From Protopterus annectens (taxonomy: Eukaryota; Chordata; Ceratodontiformes; Protopteridae), in contig NC_056745.1 of NCBI RefSeq assembly GCF_019279795.1, positions 512,121,006 to 512,185,005 on the forward strand: DNA of 64,000 bases, in the 5' to 3' direction. Within the stretch, counting starts at the first letter, position 1. The number at the start of each line of letters is the position of its first letter. Below are positions 9,993 through 19,264 of this stretch, piece by piece. The position numbers and the translations under genes were made by a program. Under the pieces are notes generated by a model that had not been told where the DNA came from, did not search any database, and was given only the letters and a program-made list of their open reading frames with translations.

Positions 9993-11720
9993 CCACTCGC
10001 CATACTTGGTTGTGGGGATTTCGGGAGCAAAATTTACTCAATTGATGGTTTTTAGGGGGAGGCAGAGGTCCAGCTATGGTGTTCCCCACCTGTTGATTAG
10101 AAGTTTGAATGAGTTGGGTCTCAGCTTCCACTCATGTGGGTCCAGTAGATTTCTGCTTAAGTAGTCTGCCAGTGAATTTTGTTTGCCTAGCAGGAATTGA
10201 GCTTGCAGGTGCACTTAGCTGCTCAAGGCTGTGTTCCACAGGGCCATGGCTAACCTGCAGAGTGGGTAGGAATGAGTTCCCCCCTGCTTCTTTATGCACC
10301 GCGTAACTGTGGTGTTGTTCATCTTTATCAAGAGTTGTCCTGGAAGGATAAGGTATTTGAAGGCTGTCAGAGCATTCTGTACATTTCTTTTTGATTGATG
10401 TGCAGGTGAATTTGCCCTGGGTTCCATTTGCCTTGAATGCATTAGTCTGCCATGTGAGCCTTTTAGGTTTTGGGCGGCGAGGGGCAGAGTGAAAGGAAGT
10501 CCCTTGTTGCGATTGCAAGCCTCTGCCCACCAAAGGAACTCTGCCCTTAAAGAAGGAATGATAGGAATCAGTGTTTCCAAGTCCTGAAAGTGTTGACACC
10601 AGAGACTTTTTAAGTACCACTGAAGTTTCCTCATACGCAGTCTTGCATATGGAATTAGTAGAATGCATTAGGCCATGAACCCTAGGGCTTGCAGTATTTT
10701 TCTTTGTAGACAGCTGGGTCTTGGTGGCCATTAATTTGAAGTAGTTTGTCAAATGAGCCTGCTTTTCTGGATTGAGGAATGCCATCTGGGAAGTTGTGTT
10801 CAAGCTTGCTCCCAAAAATACACTGTTGGCTGGGCACCAGATACGATTTATTTTCGTTGATTGTGTACTCCAGAGAAGTCAGAAGTCTCTCTACAAATGC
10901 CAGGTGCTGAAGTAGCAATTCCTGACTGTCCGCCTGATTCAGGCAATCGTCCAGGTATGGGTAAATTTGAATATTTCTCTGCCTGCAGTATGCAATGGCT
11001 GGAGGCAGGCACTTTGTGAGTACCCTGACCGCAGCAGATAAGCCAAAGGGAAGTGCAGAGAATGGATAGTGCATAGAGCCAGCTCTGAAATGTAGATTTT
11101 TCCTGCAAGATTCCCTTACGGGGATTTGCAGATAAGCTTCTTTTAAATCTATGGTGACTAGCCAGGAGTCCTTGGCTACCATAGGAAGCAGCTGTAACAG
11201 TGTAAGCATTTTGAATTTTGGGACCACCAGGGAGGTGTTGAGAATGGACAGATCCAGGATAGTGTCATGAGCTCTCTTTTCTGGGCACCAGGAACAGTCT
11301 GGAATAGAAACCCTGTCCCCTTTGCTCTACTGGAACAGGTTGAATAGCCCTGACGCTGAGAAGAGAAAGTACGTGCTTTTGAGCCTCTGCCCACTGGTTC
11401 GAAGGAAGGTCTGGCAACCCGCTTGGGGCTGACAGTGAGAGGAAATAGAATCTGTATCCCTGGGATACAATGCTTAGGACCTATTAATGGGCTGCCCATT
11501 TTTTGCATGCAGGGTGAGTTTTCCTCCTAGAGGTGCAAGTACTTGGGCATGGCTGGGAAATATGATAGACAAGTTATTGTGAACTTTTTCCAAAAGGGGG
11601 TGGCTTACCACTCCCTGTTTTTGAGGTGGGAGCACCCCATTGCTTATACCCTGAAACTGTAGTCTTGGTGGTCTGCTGCCTCTGGGCTTGGACTGAGAAG
11701 GCCTGAGAGGGTCTGGAAAG
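9750..11720 (-). pseudogene. pol: DIRS pol: RT, RNase H and methylase-like domain, broken (A3)
   Basis: The RT core is well kept at 10682-11227: VPKFKMLTLLQLLPM, VTIDLKEAYLQIPV (motif A with its catalytic D), FSALPFGL (motif B) and YPYLDDCLNQA (motif C). Frames change before this (N-terminal block APLGGKLTLHAKN at 11474-11842) and after it (RNase H at 10132-10815, with KMNNTTVTRCIKKQGG where the catalytic D of DNTTV has become N). So RT residues survive, but the RNase H has lost a key acid and the reading is interrupted. Confidence 0.85.
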
Positions 11721-12114
11721 GACCAGTTTTTAGAAGGCCAATGCCTACTGAATCTAGGTGGCTGTACCTGTAAGAAATGTAACAGTTTGCATAGATTTAG
11801 CTTTTTCCTCCAACTTTTTAAGAACTTCTGCTTTTGTGCCAAACGTTCCTGGTTTAATGGAGCATCTAGTCATTTTGCTTTGACATGGTCTGGCAAGATT
11901 TGTTCCTTCAGCCAAGCATGCCTTCTCAGTACAGACCCAAAGACAGCAGCCCTGCAAGATGCTTATAAGGCACGAAAACCACACTGCAAAGTATGTTTAC
12001 TAACTTGGTTTGCAGAATGCCTCAGCTCTTGTGAATCTTTATTCTCTGCACAACCTGGAAGCAACATTTTCTGTTTAGTTCCATAATATGCTGCTGGTAC
12101 TTTAACATGTGAAA
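11720..12114 (-). pseudogene. gag: DIRS gag, C-terminal part (A3, left of A4)
   Basis: The C-terminal portion of the A3 gag. It reads as CGFRAL and QVSKHTLQCGF before the basic stretch with KSMQTV near the end. The interruption falls inside the conserved block that elsewhere reads ALNCQFHMLKYQ: the bases TTAACATGTGAAA stop at 12114 and CTGGCAATTTAAAGCCC resumes at 17701. Copy A2 shows the unbroken version (TTAACATATGAAACTGGCAA). Confidence 0.85.
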
Positions 12115-12333
12115 AGTACAGTTTTGTACCTACCATAAATGTAGATGTCCGAACTGGATAGCATCTGCAGTCATAACAAATGGGTTGTCCTGTCGTCAGG
12201 CAGCCCTTCGGTCGGCCGGATTCCAAAGTCTGGGTCCGGCTTCGGCTGATGTCGCACTCCACCCGACGTCATCTCTGCTGGTCTTCAGGTATAAAGGCAT
12301 CAGCCGACGCCATTTTCCTCAGTGTTTCTTGCC
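12115..12333 (-). repeat. Left ITR of A4
   Basis: Positions 12161-12333 match 17512-17685 as an inverted repeat with few differences. Bases 12115-12160 are the unique left tip (AGTACAGTTTTGTACCTACC onward). It carries GGTATAAAGGC (12289-12299) in plus orientation and CCGACGTCA, so this ITR has promoter-like motifs pointing into the element from its 3' end. Confidence 0.93.
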
Positions 12334-12535
12334 CCAGATGCCAATTGCCCTCTTGGAAAGCTAAATTTTGGATAAATGCCAAAAAATAGTAGAAGGCAAA
12401 CACAAAAAATAAACATGTATGTACATATATACAAACAAATACACCATAAGAGACTCCCCCCCCCCCCCCAGCTAGCTATTAGGAGGGTAAATACCCTAGG
12501 AGTACCGCAGAGGGGAAAGAGGGAGGTAATCCTGA

Positions 12536-12630
12536 CTGCAGATGCTATCCAGTTCGGACATCTACATTTATGGTAGGTACAAAACTGTACTATGTCCTTC
12601 ATGGATGCATCTGCAGTCATAACAAATGGG
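12536..12630 (-). repeat. Internal complementary region of A4
   Basis: 12536-12591 is the exact reverse complement of the left tip 12115-12170. 12592-12630 is the exact reverse complement of the right tip 17662-17700. No base is lost or gained at the join. In DIRS models this region bridges the two ends of the cDNA to close a circle. Confidence 0.95.
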
Positions 12631-12668
12631 TAGAATACCATAGCCAAACTAGGGAGGAGGAATAATAA

Positions 12669-14114
12669 TTATGGTGTAGTCAGGATCCCTTGCAGTACAG
12701 CAGTGGCAAACCCTGCTCGGGATCTAGAATATAGAGGTAAATTATAATGCTTGGCAAATGTATGCACAGAGGTCCAAGTAGCCGCCTCAATAATGTCCTT
12801 GGTTGCCACTCCTCTTAAGAAAGCTGTGGTAGTGGCTGTAGCCCTTGTAGAATGAGGTCTTATGTTCTGTGGAATTGGTTTTCCATGGTAGGAGTAACAG
12901 AATCTTATGCAATTTCCTATCCATTTGGAGATTGTCTGTTTGGAAATTGCTTTTCCTTCTCTTCCTGTTGCATAGGCTACAAAGAGCTGGTCAGTTTTTC
13001 TGTTACCTTTGGTTCTGTCCAGGTAGTAGCGTAACTGTCTGTGTACATCCAAGGTATGCATTCTTTCACCTCTGTTTTGTGGATTGGGAAAGAAGGTAGG
13101 TAGGTGGATTGCCTGGTTCAAAGACACTCTGGATACCACCTTAGGCATAAATGTAGGATTAGTTCTCATGGACACCCTATCTTGATGGAAGATTAGGAAG
13201 GGTTGCACTGCCATTAAGGCCTGTAGTTCCGAAACCCTCCTTGCTGAAGTAATAGCCAGTAGGAAAGCAGTTTTCCATGACAGGTGTTGTAGATCTGCTG
13301 TTGCTGCTGGTTCAAACGGAGGGAGTGTCAACTTTCCTAGTACAAAATTCAAGTCCCATGCTGGTAATGGTGGTTTCCTAGGAGGTTTTACATTCTTGAT
13401 CCCTCTGAGAAACTGCCTGAGTAGAGGATGTGAAAAGACAGGAGGATAAAAGCTGTATTCTGCTGAAATAGCTGATGCATGTATCTTGATGGAGGAATAG
13501 GACAGGCCTGTATGTAGGAGCTCTGCCAAGTACTCCCGAATGTTAGCAATATCTATGTTCGACACATCTTTTCCTCTTTCAGTACTCCAAATGACGAACC
13601 TTTTCCATTTTCCTGCATAGTTCCTTCTTGTTAAGGGTCTGCGGGCTTCAAGGATAATGTCTTTAACCCTTTGTGAAAGGTCTGGGTTAGTTACTGCTAT
13701 GTGATGTTCCAGGCAGTCAGTTGCAAGGTTTTTAGGTTTGGATGTATGATGTTGTAGTTGTTCTGAGTTAACATCAGAGGCATCAGGGGTATTGACCATA
13801 TTTTCTCCCGAGACATGCTCCTCAGCAATGGGTACCAGTGTTGTCTTGGCCAGTTCGGAGCTATCAGAATTATCCTTGGACGTTCCTCTTTGATTTTCAG
13901 TAGAACCTTGTGCATCAAGGGAAGAGGTGGGAATGCATATGCTGTCAGGCCTTTCCAGCTGAAGGATAGAGAGTCCACCTTCCATGCAAGTGGGTGGAAT
14001 GTCCTTGTGCAGAATTTTTTGAGCTGGTGATTTTGTGGGGAAGCGAATAGATCTATTTGTGGCATTCCCCATTTCTTTGTGATGGCCTTGAAGATGTCCG
14101 GGTGTAGCATCCAT
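12669..14114 (-). CDS. DIRS tyrosine recombinase, intact (A4)
   Basis: Integrase that would insert the circular cDNA by tyrosine recombination. 481 codons, ending GILTTP-stop. Residues 1-100 overlap the methylase-like part of pol in another frame. Residues about 140-240 form the SAM-like core-binding domain (LTRRNYAGKWKRFVIW, LSYSSIKIHASAIS). The catalytic domain follows, with R292/R293 (LAITSARRVSELQAL), H421-x-x-R424 (RPHSTRAT) and the nucleophile Y457 (HTFAKHYNLP). The R, HxxR, Y set is complete. The first ATG at 14114 is taken as start, but translation could begin later, because the first 130 residues are not typical YR sequence. It is the only long uninterrupted transposase-type ORF here and may still encode a working protein. 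Confidence 0.9.
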   Translation of the reverse strand: MDATPGHLQGHHKEMGNATNRSIRFPTKSPAQKILHKDIPPTCMEGGLSILQLERPDSICIPTSSLDAQGSTENQRGTSKDNSDSSELAKTTLVPIAEEHVSGENMVNTPDASDVNSEQLQHHTSKPKNLATDCLEHHIAVTNPDLSQRVKDIILEARRPLTRRNYAGKWKRFVIWSTERGKDVSNIDIANIREYLAELLHTGLSYSSIKIHASAISAEYSFYPPVFSHPLLRQFLRGIKNVKPPRKPPLPAWDLNFVLGKLTLPPFEPAATADLQHLSWKTAFLLAITSARRVSELQALMAVQPFLIFHQDRVSMRTNPTFMPKVVSRVSLNQAIHLPTFFPNPQNRGERMHTLDVHRQLRYYLDRTKGNRKTDQLFVAYATGREGKAISKQTISKWIGNCIRFCYSYHGKPIPQNIRPHSTRATATTTAFLRGVATKDIIEAATWTSVHTFAKHYNLPLYSRSRAGFATAVLQGILTTP

Positions 14115-15770
14115 TCGTGACTATCCGAGGTGGTTCTGCTTAAAATGTCTGCTAGGGTGTTCTCTTTTCCCGGTACAAATATTGCCTGTAACTGTATGTT
14201 GTAGCTGAGAGCCAGATTCCAAAGGTCCAAAGTCATTCTGCATAGGGGGTAAGAATGAGTGCCTCCCTGTTTGTTGATGTACCACATGACTGTGGTGTTG
14301 TCTGTCCTTATCATCAAATGGCCTTCTTTGAGGAATGGTCTGAATTTTAGGATTGCCAGTTTTACTGCCAGCATTTCTTTTTGGTTTATGTGCAGGTGCA
14401 GCTGGTCCTGAGTCCACAGTCCTTATGCATTTGTCCAGCATGTGTGCCCCCATCCTAGGTCTGAGGCATCCGTTGTGATGGTTTGGGTTGCTCGAAAGTT
14501 GTGGGAGGGTAAGCCTGGGTTTGACTGGCATGCCCGAGCCCACCATAGGAACTCCTGTTTTAAGCATGGGATTAGTGGTATTTCTGTTTCTAAGCTGTGC
14601 CTGTGTTGAGACCATAAATTCTTTAGGTACCACTGTAACTTTCTCATATGCAGTCTGGCATGTGGGACCAAGATTATGCATGATGCCATGAAGCCCAAGG
14701 CCTGCAGAACTTTTCTTGCTGTTAGTTTGTTCTGCTTTGTTAATGCCAAGAAGTAAAGAGGGAGTTCTTTTGTTTTCTGCAGTTAGGAATGCCATCTGTT
14801 TTACTGTGTCCAATTCAGCCAAGAAAGTTCTTGTCTGGGATGGTATCAGTCTTGACTTTTGAAAATTGACTGTGTATCCCAGGGCTTGTAGCAAGTAAAT
14901 GACCCTTTGTAAATCTGTTGTCAGCTTGCTTTTGTTGTCCGCTTGTAACAGGCAGTCGTCCAGGTATGGATAAATTTGGATTCCCTGTACTCTGCAGTGA
15001 GCGATTACTGATGCCAGGCATTTTGTGAATACTCTGGGCAGTAGATAAGCCAAAGGGCAATGCTGAGAATTGATAATGCTCTGATCCTGCAAGAAATCTG
15101 AGGTATCTTCTGCAATTTGGTCGAATGGGGACGTGCAGGTAGGCCTCCTTGAGATCTAGAGTTACCAGCCAACACTCCTTGCCCAGCATGGGAAGAAGTT
15201 GCTGTAGGGTCAGCATTTTGAATTTTGGGACAATGATGTATGTGTTTAAGATGGACAGGTCGAGAATAGGTCTCCAGTTTTTTTCTTTTCTTGGTACTAG
15301 GAAGAGTCTGGAGTAGAATCCTTTGCCCTGTTCTGTTGTTGGTACCCTTTCCACAGCTCTCATCTTTATTAATTCTGCTGTCTGGTGCAGGGCTTCTATT
15401 CTTTGATTTGGGGGCAGGTTTGGCATTCCTCTTTTTACTGGTAAAGTGTGGAAGTGGAACCGGCAGCCTTGGTCTATGGTTTGCAAAATCCACTTGTCTT
15501 TTGTAATATAGTGCCAATTTTTCGAGAATAAGGCTAACTTTCCGCCTAATGGTGCTGCTATTTGCTCCCTGGTAGGCGGAGTCAGAGCCAAGTCACTGTG
15601 ATTGTCCTGTTGCAGTGGCAGTGGTTGTGTCTGTGCCTCGGTTATTGCCTTGCCACTGTCGTCCTCTGTAGGCACCTCCTCTGGATTGATTTCTGCCCCT
15701 AGAGCGCCTGTTCCTGCCCCTTTGGGATCTTGTGGAGTCAGGAAAGGACCAATTTTGGCAGGCCAGTTCC
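13697..15770 (-). pseudogene. pol: DIRS pol: RT, RNase H and Dam-like domain, frameshifted (A4)
   Basis: Domain order is clear, though the frame changes about three times (near 15040, 14755 and 14400). The RT start has APLGGKLALFSKNWHYITKD. RT motif A is VTLDLKEAYLHVPI, motif B FSALPFGLSTA (first break here) and motif C YPYLDDCLLQA. The connection region reads LQALGFMASCIILVPHARLH. RNase H has TTDASDLGWG, MLAVKLAI, RTDNTTVMWYINKQGG and VPGKENTLADILSR, so its catalytic acids are present. The C-terminal domain (PQIDLFASPQNHQLKKFC, LTAYAFPPLPLMHKVLLKI) resembles the Dam-type adenine methylase known in DIRS. The end overlaps the YR start. Catalytic residues are kept but the frame is broken. Confidence 0.88.
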
Positions 15771-17381
15771 TGCTAAACCTTGGGGCTGAACCTGTAGGAA
15801 ATCTTTAACTGTTTGTACAGATTTTACCTTCTCTTCCATTTTCTTCATTACCTGCTGGGCAGGTTCCCCAAATAGACTGGCCTTATCCATAGGAGCATCC
15901 AATAGCTTAGCTTTAACATGATCCGCAAGACCTGTTCTTTCAACCATGCATGCCTTCTTATCACTGTGCCAGTCATGGCTGATCTAAATGAAGCCTCCAG
16001 TGCATCATAGCCACATTTTAAAGAATGGTTACTAACCTGCTGGATGTTATTCACCATTTCTAATACATATTTCTTATCTAAAGATTCATCAGAGGACAGC
16101 TTTTTAATTAACTGATCAAGCATAAACTCTTGGTATTGGATCATGTGAAACTGACAGTTTAAAGCTCTAGCTGAGAGAGTAGCAGAGGTGTAGACTTTTT
16201 TCACCCATCTCTCTAAGGACCTGGATTCCCTTTCAGAGGGAATAGGGTTTTTTGCTGTGGTCGAGGCTACTGCCTTAGGCCCCTGGGATATAGTTTCGGG
16301 GTCTGCAAGTGGGGCCTTGTATAGGTGGTGATGAGTGTCTGGCACCCTGTAAAATCTATCTGGTTTGGCAGGGGCTGGAGGTAAAGAATCAGGTGCAGTG
16401 CAGACATCATTAAATGCATCGTCCACAACAGATAGGACAGGAGGTATAGCTAAGGGCCCATGTTGTGGTAAGTGCAGAAAAGTCCTAAGCCTTTTCTTGA
16501 ATCTGAGAAATCTTGTCCCTGCCATTGGAATTGTTCTCTCATGGCATGTAAGGTTTCCCCAAAGGAGAATTCCTCTGGTGGAGAGGCAGCTGGAATGGAT
16601 TCTTCAGCATCTGAATCTTCATAATTGGAAAAAGGAGCCTCTGGCTGGTCTGTAATGTCTGAGTCATCCGCAGAATCATCAGAGGACACAGGCTCGGGGG
16701 GCTCTGTTCTAGGTCTCTTTTCTGGGGGCTGAGAGGCCCTGTCTGGGTGAGATTGGGATCCCCTAATTAAGGATATTAAATCTTCTGCCAGAGTAAGCAT
16801 TTGTGAACTAGAAGAGGGCCTGAGTGAGGGTGGTTTAACAGGCACTGATTTAGCTGATTTGGCTGCTTTAGCCCTGGCAAAGGCCTTAATAGACATGGCT
16901 GCAGGAGGCCTAGCAGCACCACGTGCTGGAGTAGAGATATCCAAGGGAATGGTGTCTGATAGATCAGTAGGAACCACAGTTGTAGGCAAAATTTCTGAGG
17001 CTGATTCAGATAAGGTAGCAGGAGCCTCAGTAGTAGTCATGGATTCGGGTGAAGATTGACCAGTTCTCGGTTTCGGCCAAAACCGAGACACTCGCGGCTT
17101 GCTTAACCGTGGTTTCAGCCGAAACCGCGAGTGTCGGTCTTTTTCTTTGCGTTTAACAATTTGGGTAGTCGGAGGATCCGACGGCATAATGTACGCAAAA
17201 TCTGAGCCGAAAAACTGTTCAGCAAACTCCGACTGGCGCCTAAGCGTTCGGTTGAAGGAAGCACAGGCGAACAGGCTGCTACGCCGTGGTCTGGGCCTAA
17301 GCAAGGCAAACAGTAAGAGTGGAAATCTTTATGAGGTATTTGTTTCCCACAAGTAAAACAGTTATTGACTTTTTCTGACAT
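15738..17381 (-). pseudogene. gag: DIRS gag, frameshifted (A4)
   Basis: Start chosen at 17381 (MSEKVNNCFTCGKQIPH), shared by family A; an upstream in-frame ATG lies at 17393. A Cys/His finger (CFTCGK ... HSYCLPCLGPDHGVAAC) is followed by a frame change near 17280. The long middle part is rich in P, S and E and reads MLTLAEDLISLIRGSQ, then an acidic block (SNYEDSDAEESIPAASPPEE) and FSFGETLHAMREQF. A second frame change lies near 16510. The C-terminal block has FYRVPDTHHHLYKAPLADPE and SARALNCQFHMIQYQEF. It would coat or package the element RNA; that is inferred from position, not shown. Confidence 0.87.
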
Positions 17382-17511
17382 CGGCTGAGGCAAGAAAGAG
17401 TCCCCAATCGTGTACTTAGCTTTTAGAAGTCATCGAAGTAGTATTCGGTAGTAGTAATCTCTGGATCTGACCGACCGGCACTTGCGAACAGCTTCTGCTT
17501 CGGGCGCCACG

Positions 17512-17700
17512 CGGCAAGAAAGACTGAGGAAAATGGCGTCGGCTGATGCCTTTATACCCGAAGACCAGCAGAGATGACGTTGGGTGGAGTGCGACATCAG
17601 CCGAAGCCGGACCCAGACTTTGGAATCTGGCCGACCGAAGGGCTGCCTGACGACAGGACAACCCATTTGTTATGACTGCAGATGCATCCATGAAGGACAT
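17512..17700 (-). repeat. Right (5') ITR of A4
   Basis: Inverted match of 12161-12333. The tip 17686-17700 (ATCCATGAAGGACAT) is unique to this end and is found in the ICR. The asymmetric tips (46 bases on the left, 15 on the right) are typical of DIRS. Confidence 0.93.
17551..17582 (-). promoter_or_regulatory. TATA-like box in the A4 5' ITR
   Basis: On the minus strand the order is ACGTCA-like (AACGTCATC) then GGGTATAAAGGC (TATAAA at 17551-17556), followed about 160 bases later by the gag start. This looks like an RNA polymerase II promoter for the genomic RNA; function is inferred. Confidence 0.45.
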
Positions 17701-18892
17701 CTGGCAATTTAAAGCCCTTATGGCAAGAGTTGCAGAGGTATACACCTTCTTACCCTGTCTAAAGCTCTAGCATCCCTGTCGGAAGGGGTAGGGTTTTTGG
17801 CCGTAGTGGCCTTAGTACCTTTAGGCCCCTGGGAAATGGTCTCTGGATCGGCAGTGGGACTCTTAAAATAAATTTATGTGAGTCAGATACTCTGTAGTAC
17901 TGGTCAGGCTTTCTAGGAGCTGGTGGTAAAGTATCAGGAGTAAGACTGGATTCTGAAGACATCTACAATATCCAGAACAGGGGATATAGCTAGAGGCCTG
18001 TGCTGAGGCAAGTCTAAAAATTCTCTGAGTCTCTTTATGGACTGTGGTAGTCCTGGCATTCCCAGCAGAAATGCTCTCAAGGTATGCAAGGTTTCACCAA
18101 AAGAAAAGTCCTCATGAGGGGAGGCAGAGGGAATGGAATCCTCTGCATCTGAATCTTCATAGGTAGATAAAGAAATGTCCTGGTAATCAGAGGGATCAGA
18201 GCCATCAGACTCATGGTCTGTAAAATCAGAAGGAAAATCAATCCTTTGTCTTGTAGAGGGGGGAGGCTGGCTTCCCCTAATTAAAGTTATAAGGTCTTCA
18301 GCCATTCTAAGCATTTGTTTATGTGGCATGGGAGCTTGAGCATGTGCTTTAGTTGTCGGTTTTCTAGGCGTAGTGTGAACTCTGGGCCTGAGAAACTCTG
18401 TAGTTTGTCAAAAACGAAGATGTCGTTTAATACAAACATCGGAAGGTTGGAATACACCCTCAGAAGCCTGTGCATGCACAGCGGCTCCGGACCCATCCAA
18501 GGTACAGACATCCACAGGTTCCATAGTCGAAGAAGCATCTCGCGGCATACCAGACTCCGAATGGGTCTCAGCAAAGGCCCATGAATCTGTAGAAGCGGGT
18601 ATCAAGGGCTACGAAGGCACCTCACTGAGTACTGGCCTAAGCGGTCTGTCTTTATCCTTTTGTTTTTTCGGAAGATCGGTAGTTGGATGGCTTGTCGAAG
18701 CCATTATGGAATACGGAGCGCGAAAGAACTTGGCGACAAAGACAGCCCAGCGACAGAGTTCAGGCATTAAACAGGACACAACCTACAGCGAGGAACGTCG
18801 TGGTCTGGGCCTAAACAGGTGACAGTAAGAGTGAAAATCTCGGAGGTATTTGCTTTCCACAGGCAAGACAATTGTTAACTTTTTCCTGACAT
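17701..18892 (-). pseudogene. gag: DIRS gag, N-terminal part (A3, right of A4)
   Basis: Start at 18892 (ATGTCAGG), where an extra G turns MSEKVNNC into a stop-bound frame; the normal reading EKVNNCLACGKQIPPRFSLL is kept in the next frame. Further parts: CLGPDH near 18800, HKQMLRMAEDLITLIRGSQP (17934-18329), the acidic SLSTYEDSDAEDSIPSAS and FSFGETLHTLRAFL, then RKPDQYYRVSDSHKFILRV (17759-17962). It continues left of A4 at 12114. Confidence 0.84.
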
Positions 18893-19017
18893 CTGTTAGA
18901 GCAAGGAAAAGGATCCCCAATGGGGTACTTGGCTTTAGAAGACTTCAGGTCTGAAACTCGTACTAAAATTTCAGGTAGCGGCAGACCGGCACTTGCAAAC
19001 TGCTTCAGGCTTCTGCG

Positions 19018-19195
19018 CGGCAAGAAAAGCTGAAGTAATGGCGTCGGCTGCATGTTTTATACCCCTGACGTCGTGGGAAGAGGCGGCAGCATCCGACGTA
19101 GAAATCCCAAGACTCGGGTATTCGGGCCGACTGAGGGCTACCTGCAGGCAGATAACCCAAGTGTGATGACTGCAACAGTGAAACACGAAGAACAT
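19018..19195 (-). repeat. Right (5') ITR of A3
   Basis: Inverted match of 8274-8431; tip GTGAAACACGAAGAACAT. It contains a minus-strand TATA-like box (GGTATAAAACATG, near 19052-19064) next to CGACGTCA (19066-19073, one base off a perfect CRE). Confidence 0.9.
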
Positions 19196-19200
19196 CTACC

Positions 19201-19264
19201 TAGATGCCAGGAATAACACCACCCATTAAGCCTAGATGCCAGGAATAACACCACCCATTAAGCC
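19201..19264. repeat. 32-bp unit repeated twice in tandem
   Basis: Two identical copies (19201-19232 and 19233-19264) starting TAGATGCCAGGAATAACACC and ending AAGCC, immediately outside the right end of A3. Confidence 0.9.

Larger units (their letters stand above)
12115..17700 (-). mobile_element. Complete DIRS retrotransposon copy A4, nested in A3 gag
   Basis: A full-length family A element (5,586 bp) with both ITRs, an ICR, gag, pol and an intact YR gene. The ends AGTACAG and GGACAT are fixed by the ICR, which is an exact reverse complement of 56 bases of the left end joined to 39 bases of the right end. Removing it restores A3 gag (GTGAAA/CTGGC) with no duplication. Its ITR sequence (GGTTGTCCTGTCGTCAGGCA) differs from A1-A3, so it is a separate subfamily. 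Confidence 0.96.
8225..19195 (-). mobile_element. DIRS retrotransposon copy A3, split by A4
   Basis: A family A element from AGTACAGTTGTC (left end) to CGAAGAACAT (right end). Without the A4 insertion it is about 5,385 bp. Order from the right: ITR, gag start (17701-18892), A4, gag end (11720-12114), pol, YR, ICR, left ITR. Its ICR confirms both ends. The flanks are CACCAAA on the left and CTACC on the right, with no target duplication, as expected for YR-mediated integration. Confidence 0.92.

Noticed and set aside
12115-12630. ITR/ICR pair read as a transcription terminator hairpin
   Set aside because: Complementarity is with both ends of the element and fits the DIRS circle-joining layout, not a terminator.
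12661-15675. Plus-strand ORFs such as 13815-14030 and 15291-15506
   Set aside because: Shadows of conserved minus-strand pol and YR codons, without any independent signal.
19201-19264. Start of a CRISPR-like array
   Set aside because: Only two units, with no spacers, in a vertebrate context. It is a simple tandem duplication.
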